In this document: positions 47,658 through 51,330 of the stretch, piece after piece
Layout: the number at the start of each line of letters is the position of its first letter
Position numbering within the stretch: the stretch's first letter is position 1
NCBI GenBank assembly: GCA_903908165.1
Contig: CAIVQX010000103.1
Location: forward strand, 1 to 51,330
Length of the DNA stretch: 51,330 bases
Direction: 5' to 3'
Origin: an uncultured Methylococcaceae bacterium
GTDB taxonomy: Bacteria > Pseudomonadota > Gammaproteobacteria > Methylococcales > Methylomonadaceae
Made by a program: the position numbers and the translations under genes
The notes under the pieces: model-generated
What the model saw: the letters and a program-made list of their open reading frames with translations, nothing else
Database searches by the model: none
What the model was told of the DNA's origin: nothing

Positions 47658-49874
47658 TTAACTTGTTAAATAACCAACGGCAGTAACCTGTGGTTTATTT
47701 CCCCCATCACCATATGCCGCAACATAATTACAATTAGTTAACGATGGGGTTTCCCCTGTTTTATATAAAACTCCCGCTAGATTAATTACTTGCGCATTTC
47801 CGCACCCACCTTTGGTGTAATTTAAACCATCGGTTGATTTGTAGATACTTCTAGTTTGATACCCTGTATCAGTATACGCAATACCCACAAAATAAGTACC
47901 ATCGGAACATAATTTTATCCATCCACCATAACATAATTGTTGATTAAAAAACCCATACGCACCAGTGTTGCAAGTATATTCAGTGAAATTAATACCTCCA
48001 TCCGTTGACACCCATATTTTTGTACTGTAACCAGCAGTAATTACTATGACGGAAGTTGGTAATGCAGTTATACCTTCCCAATTTAAATACGTCCCAAGAC
48101 CTCCACCAATTGCAGCGGTTGTCCAAGAAGTACCGTTAGTTGTTTTGTGGTAATACATTATTCCAGATGCATCATAAGAGAACAGTGTAATTGTTGTACC
48201 GATAGCACATCCAAGTAGAATAGTATAACCTGCGCCAATGCTAGAATTAGTCCAACTTGCTCCGCTATTTGTAGAATAAGCATAGCCACCGACATTATAC
48301 CCATAAGATATCATTAATCCGCTTGAAGACCCTAACGCAATAACTGTTCTTGACCTATCAGATGAAGGTAATGTGACCGCACTCCATGTTGTTCCATCTG
48401 TTGACCGTCTATAAGTACCTGTCCCAGTATATAGAACTGCCGCTGTATTTGATGCGACAACGCCTGCTTGACCTACATCTCCATCAAAAGTGTAAGTAGA
48501 CCAACTTGAGCCATTATTATTTGAAAAATGAACCCCGATTCCAGCACCTAGCGACCCTGTATTATAATAACCTGCAAACGCACTAAAAAAACCAATTGAA
48601 GAATTGGTTAAATAACTTTGTTGGTTTCCCCAATATGCCCATACATATTGGAATGGTTGTCCACTTGTAGTGCTAAACCATGTATTTGCTAGCAGATTCC
48701 CTGTACCTGCAAAAGAACCTTCCCCAACTGTAACATAATTACTTCCCGTTTTTACTATCGCGCGTAAGTCTGTGATATTATCATATATGATGGTATATGC
48801 CCCTGTGGAATTTGCTGGACATTTTTGTATTCGATTACTTCCCCCAATCCAATACGGATTAGTCCCATCATTTATTAATTTTATCGGCTGATTAAAATAT
48901 ATAGCCGTTGCATCGTACAATGTCCAACTTGTCCCAGATGAAGTTGTACTGACTAATCGTAACTCCCCACCGTTAGTTGAATGTTGCAATACTGCATAGA
49001 ATTTATTAGATACGGTATCAAATTGAACATTGTAAACGTATATGCCATATGTACTATTTACCGTAATCCCTGTATTTGTCTCTGTCCAATTAGCACCATT
49101 ATCAGTAGATATGAGAACATAAACAGTTGATGTACCTCCACTATCTACTTTACCCATCATTAGAAGATTAGAACCATTGGAAGCTATATCAGTGTATTTA
49201 GTAGGCTCACTACCCTGCCCATAATTGTAAAAAAGATAATTAGCTACAGGTGAGCCTACATTACAAAACGCCCATGTGTTATTATAAGCCGTTTTATAAG
49301 ACAGACTGGTGATATTACCAAATAGACTATATATCCAAATATTATTTATTAACGTGGTTCTATAATAAGTATCAGTTAGTGTATCCACCCAATTATTTAC
49401 TGTAGTGATAGTCGATGTAAAAGGGCATCGATAAGTAGAATGGGTAAAAGCAGAGCTAGATGTTTGTATTCTAACTATAAAATACCAAGCGTTTGCATCT
49501 GCAAAAACTGAAAGAATATTGTAGTTTATAGGAAACGCAATCGTCCCCCATGTCTGCCCGTTGTCAGAACTATAATAAATTAAATTAGATAATGTTTGAG
49601 TACCAGCAATAACATAACCGTTACCATACGCAATTTTATTTGCCCCACCTCCTTTTGCAAGCGTCATGTATATACCTGTCACCCCAGCAAAACTTGATTT
49701 ACCCCAAAAATTAGTTGGCATTACAATAGCACCCGAAGCTACTCCTGCTAAAGTGCGAACATTGGTATCATTTAACGAAATTTGACCTGTTGCAGATTGG
49801 CTTAATTCAACTGCAACAGATTGACCAGTGGTTGTTCCAGCAAGACTTATTGCCCCAGATGAATTGAGTGCCAT
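47658..49874 (-). CDS. Tail protein with Asp-box beta-propeller
   Basis: 738 residues. The N-terminal ~60 residues (SGAISLAGTTTGQSVAVEL; SLNDTNVRTLAGVASG; NFWGKS) are a common phage tail attachment module. The rest contains at least seven Asp-box-type repeats: SSDNGQTW, STDNGANW, SNNNGSSW, STDGTTW, STNSGASW, STDGGINF, STDGLNY. This is the signature of a sialidase-like propeller that binds or cuts surface glycans. Its ATG overlaps the fibre stop (TAATG). Receptor binding or depolymerase activity is inference; catalytic residues cannot be assigned. Confidence 0.75.
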   Translation of the reverse strand: MALNSSGAISLAGTTTGQSVAVELSQSATGQISLNDTNVRTLAGVASGAIVMPTNFWGKSSFAGVTGIYMTLAKGGGANKIAYGNGYVIAGTQTLSNLIYYSSDNGQTWGTIAFPINYNILSVFADANAWYFIVRIQTSSSAFTHSTYRCPFTSTITTVNNWVDTLTDTYYRTTLINNIWIYSLFGNITSLSYKTAYNNTWAFCNVGSPVANYLFYNYGQGSEPTKYTDIASNGSNLLMMGKVDSGGTSTVYVLISTDNGANWTETNTGITVNSTYGIYVYNVQFDTVSNKFYAVLQHSTNGGELRLVSTTSSGTSWTLYDATAIYFNQPIKLINDGTNPYWIGGSNRIQKCPANSTGAYTIIYDNITDLRAIVKTGSNYVTVGEGSFAGTGNLLANTWFSTTSGQPFQYVWAYWGNQQSYLTNSSIGFFSAFAGYYNTGSLGAGIGVHFSNNNGSSWSTYTFDGDVGQAGVVASNTAAVLYTGTGTYRRSTDGTTWSAVTLPSSDRSRTVIALGSSSGLMISYGYNVGGYAYSTNSGASWTNSSIGAGYTILLGCAIGTTITLFSYDASGIMYYHKTTNGTSWTTAAIGGGLGTYLNWEGITALPTSVIVITAGYSTKIWVSTDGGINFTEYTCNTGAYGFFNQQLCYGGWIKLCSDGTYFVGIAYTDTGYQTRSIYKSTDGLNYTKGGCGNAQVINLAGVLYKTGETPSLTNCNYVAAYGDGGNKPQVTAVGYLTS

Positions 49875-51330
49875 TAGTTATTCTCCAATTCTTGTATTCT
49901 CAAAGTTAATTCTTTAATAGCTTCAAATGCAACCGCAACTAGCTTTTCATAATCAACCGCTAACGTACCATCTTCACGGGTTCTTACAGCGACATCAAGA
50001 ACTTTTTCAACATCTTGAGCAATTACACCAAAATCTGACTTTCTAATAAAATAACCATCTGCGCCACCTTTTTTATCAATATACTCATCAGTCCAATCAA
50101 ATAGTTTACCACCTATTGCATTTGCAATATTTAACGCATTAGGAATAGAACGGATATTTTCTTTTAATTTTTTATCAGATGAATAATATGCTGTGACGTT
50201 GTTTGTTGCTCTAATTTCGCCAGATGTACCAGATGCGGCTGTCCCAATTCCTAATGAACCTAATTCTACTGATGAAGTTGTAGCAATAGATTGCGGTAAA
50301 GATAAAGTGACAGCACCCGTGGCGACTGATGCAATTACTTGATTAGCTGTTCCCGTAATTGAGGTTACCCCCGCAGCAGGTAAAGGTTGCCAAGTCGCTG
50401 TAGTTGAACTGGTTGCGGTTAACACATATCCGCTAGTTGGTGCAGTTGCTGCACTTATTGATATAGTGGTAGTAGCTGATTTTAAATCGTAAGCTATTGC
50501 ATTTGTACAACTTGATAAATCACCGCTTGTAGGCGTACCTAAAATTGGCGTTATTAATGTAGGTGATGTAGCAAAAACTAATTTACCCGTGCCTGTTTCG
50601 TCTGTAACAGCAGCCAATAAATTAGCACTGGTTGGTGTTGTTAAAAATGTATTTACGTTTGTACCAAATTGCCCTGCTACAAATGAAATTGCACCAGTCA
50701 TTGTGCCGCCAGATAATGCTAAGTATCCCGAAGCAGGTAAATATGCTGTAACCCAAGCGCTTCCACTGTAAACACGCATTTCGCTCGATGTTGTATTCCA
50801 GTATAGAGCGCCAGTTAGTAGCGCATTACCGTCATTATCAAGTGTTGGATCGGATGCTTTTGCACCTAAATACCTGTCATCAAACGAGTCATAAGCGGCT
50901 GCTGCGGATGTTGCACTTGAACTGGCTGATGATGCACTTGCAGATGCCTCACCTGCTTTTGTTGTAGCAGTTCCAGCAGATGTTGATGCTGATGATGCAC
51001 TTGCAGATGCCTCACCTGCTTTTGTTGTAGCAATACCTGCTTGTGTTGTAGCAATACCTGCTTGTGTAGTGGCAATACCAGCTTGCGTTGTAGCAGTTCC
51101 AGCAGATGTTGATGCTGATGATGCACTTGCAGATGCTTCACCTGCTTTTGTTGTAGCAGTTCCAGCAGATGTTGATGCTGATGATGCACTTGCAGATGCT
51201 TCACCTGCTTTTGTTGTAGCAATACCTGCTTGTGTAGTGGCAATACCAGCTTGCGTTGTAGCAGTTCCAGCAGATGTTGATGCTGATGATGCACTTGCAG
51301 ATGCTTCACCTGCTTTTGTTGTAGCAGTTC
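49874..51330 (-). CDS. Tail fibre, C-terminal part with S74 chaperone domain
   Basis: The frame is open from the right window edge to the stop at 49874 (about 485 codons); ATG 50779 is internal. From 51330 to ~50920 it codes Ala/Ser/Thr repeats (TATTKAGEASASASSASTSAG and ATTQAGI). Then comes the common fibre motif YDSFDDRYLGAKASDP and ALLTGALYWNTTSSEMRV, and a Ser/Thr/Gly shaft. The last ~105 residues are the S74 intramolecular chaperone: SSDKKLKENIRSI (self-cleavage site), FDWTDEYIDKKGG, SDFGVIAQDVEKVL, VDYEKLVAVAFEAIKEL. The chaperone drives trimerisation and is cut off. The 5' part of the same gene is at 794-1. Confidence 0.85.
   Translation of the reverse strand, partial: TATTKAGEASASASSASTSAGTATTQAGIATTQAGIATTKAGEASASASSASTSAGTATTKAGEASASASSASTSAGTATTQAGIATTQAGIATTQAGIATTKAGEASASASSASTSAGTATTKAGEASASASSASSSATSAAAAYDSFDDRYLGAKASDPTLDNDGNALLTGALYWNTTSSEMRVYSGSAWVTAYLPASGYLALSGGTMTGAISFVAGQFGTNVNTFLTTPTSANLLAAVTDETGTGKLVFATSPTLITPILGTPTSGDLSSCTNAIAYDLKSATTTISISAATAPTSGYVLTATSSTTATWQPLPAAGVTSITGTANQVIASVATGAVTLSLPQSIATTSSVELGSLGIGTAASGTSGEIRATNNVTAYYSSDKKLKENIRSIPNALNIANAIGGKLFDWTDEYIDKKGGADGYFIRKSDFGVIAQDVEKVLDVAVRTREDGTLAVDYEKLVAVAFEAIKELTLRIQELENN
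50920..51330. repeat. Ala/Ser/Thr-coding repeats in the fibre
   Basis: Repeated blocks built from GCAGTTCCAGCAGATG and GCACTTGCAGATGC units (minus-strand coding) recur at about 50935-51000, 51085-51150, 51150-51200 and 51250-51330, separated by QAGIATT-type units. All units keep the frame. Such repeats extend the fibre shaft or its attachment part. Confidence 0.85.

Noticed and set aside
50866-51309. Minus-strand open frame of Leu/Gln/His repeats
   Set aside because: It is the fibre repeat read in the wrong frame. The Ala/Ser/Thr frame is continuous with YDSFDDRYLG and the S74 domain.
1-51330. Integrase, attachment site, tRNA genes, diversity-generating retroelement
   Set aside because: No recombinase or reverse-transcriptase motif, no tRNA T-arm pattern and no template/variable repeat pair were found by reading both strands.

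Overview
The window looks like the complete or near-complete genome of a short-tailed (podovirus-type) double-stranded DNA phage of a Gram-negative, probably proteobacterial, host. The capsid protein is of the N4-gp56 family, and portal, PBSX-type terminase, head-tail connector and nozzle-like proteins are present. There are no tape-measure, sheath or tail-tube genes. I see no integrase, attachment site, tRNA, reverse transcriptase, CRISPR array or phage RNA polymerase, so the lifestyle is probably lytic with host-driven transcription. The DNA is A+T-rich. Host assignment is inference only.

Layout. Late (virion) genes lie on the minus strand. Starting near 26.4 kb and reading leftwards they are three ejection-type proteins, a 4096-residue polyvalent protein (SF2 helicase, adenine methyltransferase, metallopeptidase-like and LPD38-like modules), terminase small and large subunits, portal, scaffold, major capsid, decoration-like protein, connector, nozzle-like protein and the 5' part of a tail fibre. 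The block continues at the right end of the window (51,330 down to 45,839) with the rest of that fibre (S74 chaperone end), an Asp-box propeller tail protein, a small tail-associated protein, three holin-like proteins and a P22-type lysozyme. The fibre gene is split by the window ends. Merging the single C shared by both ends gives one 749-codon reading frame, so I treat the molecule as circular or circularly permuted and opened inside a 15-bp tandem repeat.

Early and middle genes lie on the plus strand from 26.5 to 45.8 kb. First comes a tiny stand-alone unit (promoter, 17-residue Lys/Gly peptide, terminator), then about 13 small genes with near-identical ACCGGAGA ribosome sites and intergenic RNA hairpins. 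Next is an iteron-rich region that is the best origin candidate. It abuts a minus-strand primase-helicase operon headed by a Cro/YdaS-like regulator. Recombination and replication genes follow: DUF2800 nuclease, DUF2815 single-strand-binding protein, a roughly 430-nt structured RNA ending in a terminator, family B DNA polymerase, VRR-NUC nuclease and SNF2-type helicase. The last block is a chain of overlapping small genes with nucleotide-metabolism enzymes (TSCPD protein, dUTPase, ThyX, DUF3310). A bidirectional terminator separates it from the lysozyme.

How it fits together. The Cro-like protein has one strong candidate operator motif (AGTTAAGTTAAGATTGA). It occurs at its own promoter, at the promoter before the SSB gene and at the promoter before the small-gene/nucleotide operon, which suggests a compact early-gene switch. 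The late operon carries small covarying hairpins just upstream of the capsid, portal and first ejection genes. The points most worth follow-up are the structured RNA before the polymerase, the duplicated two-hairpin intergenic RNA element, the iteron cluster, the three-site regulon, the micro-peptide unit and the repeat-built fibre.
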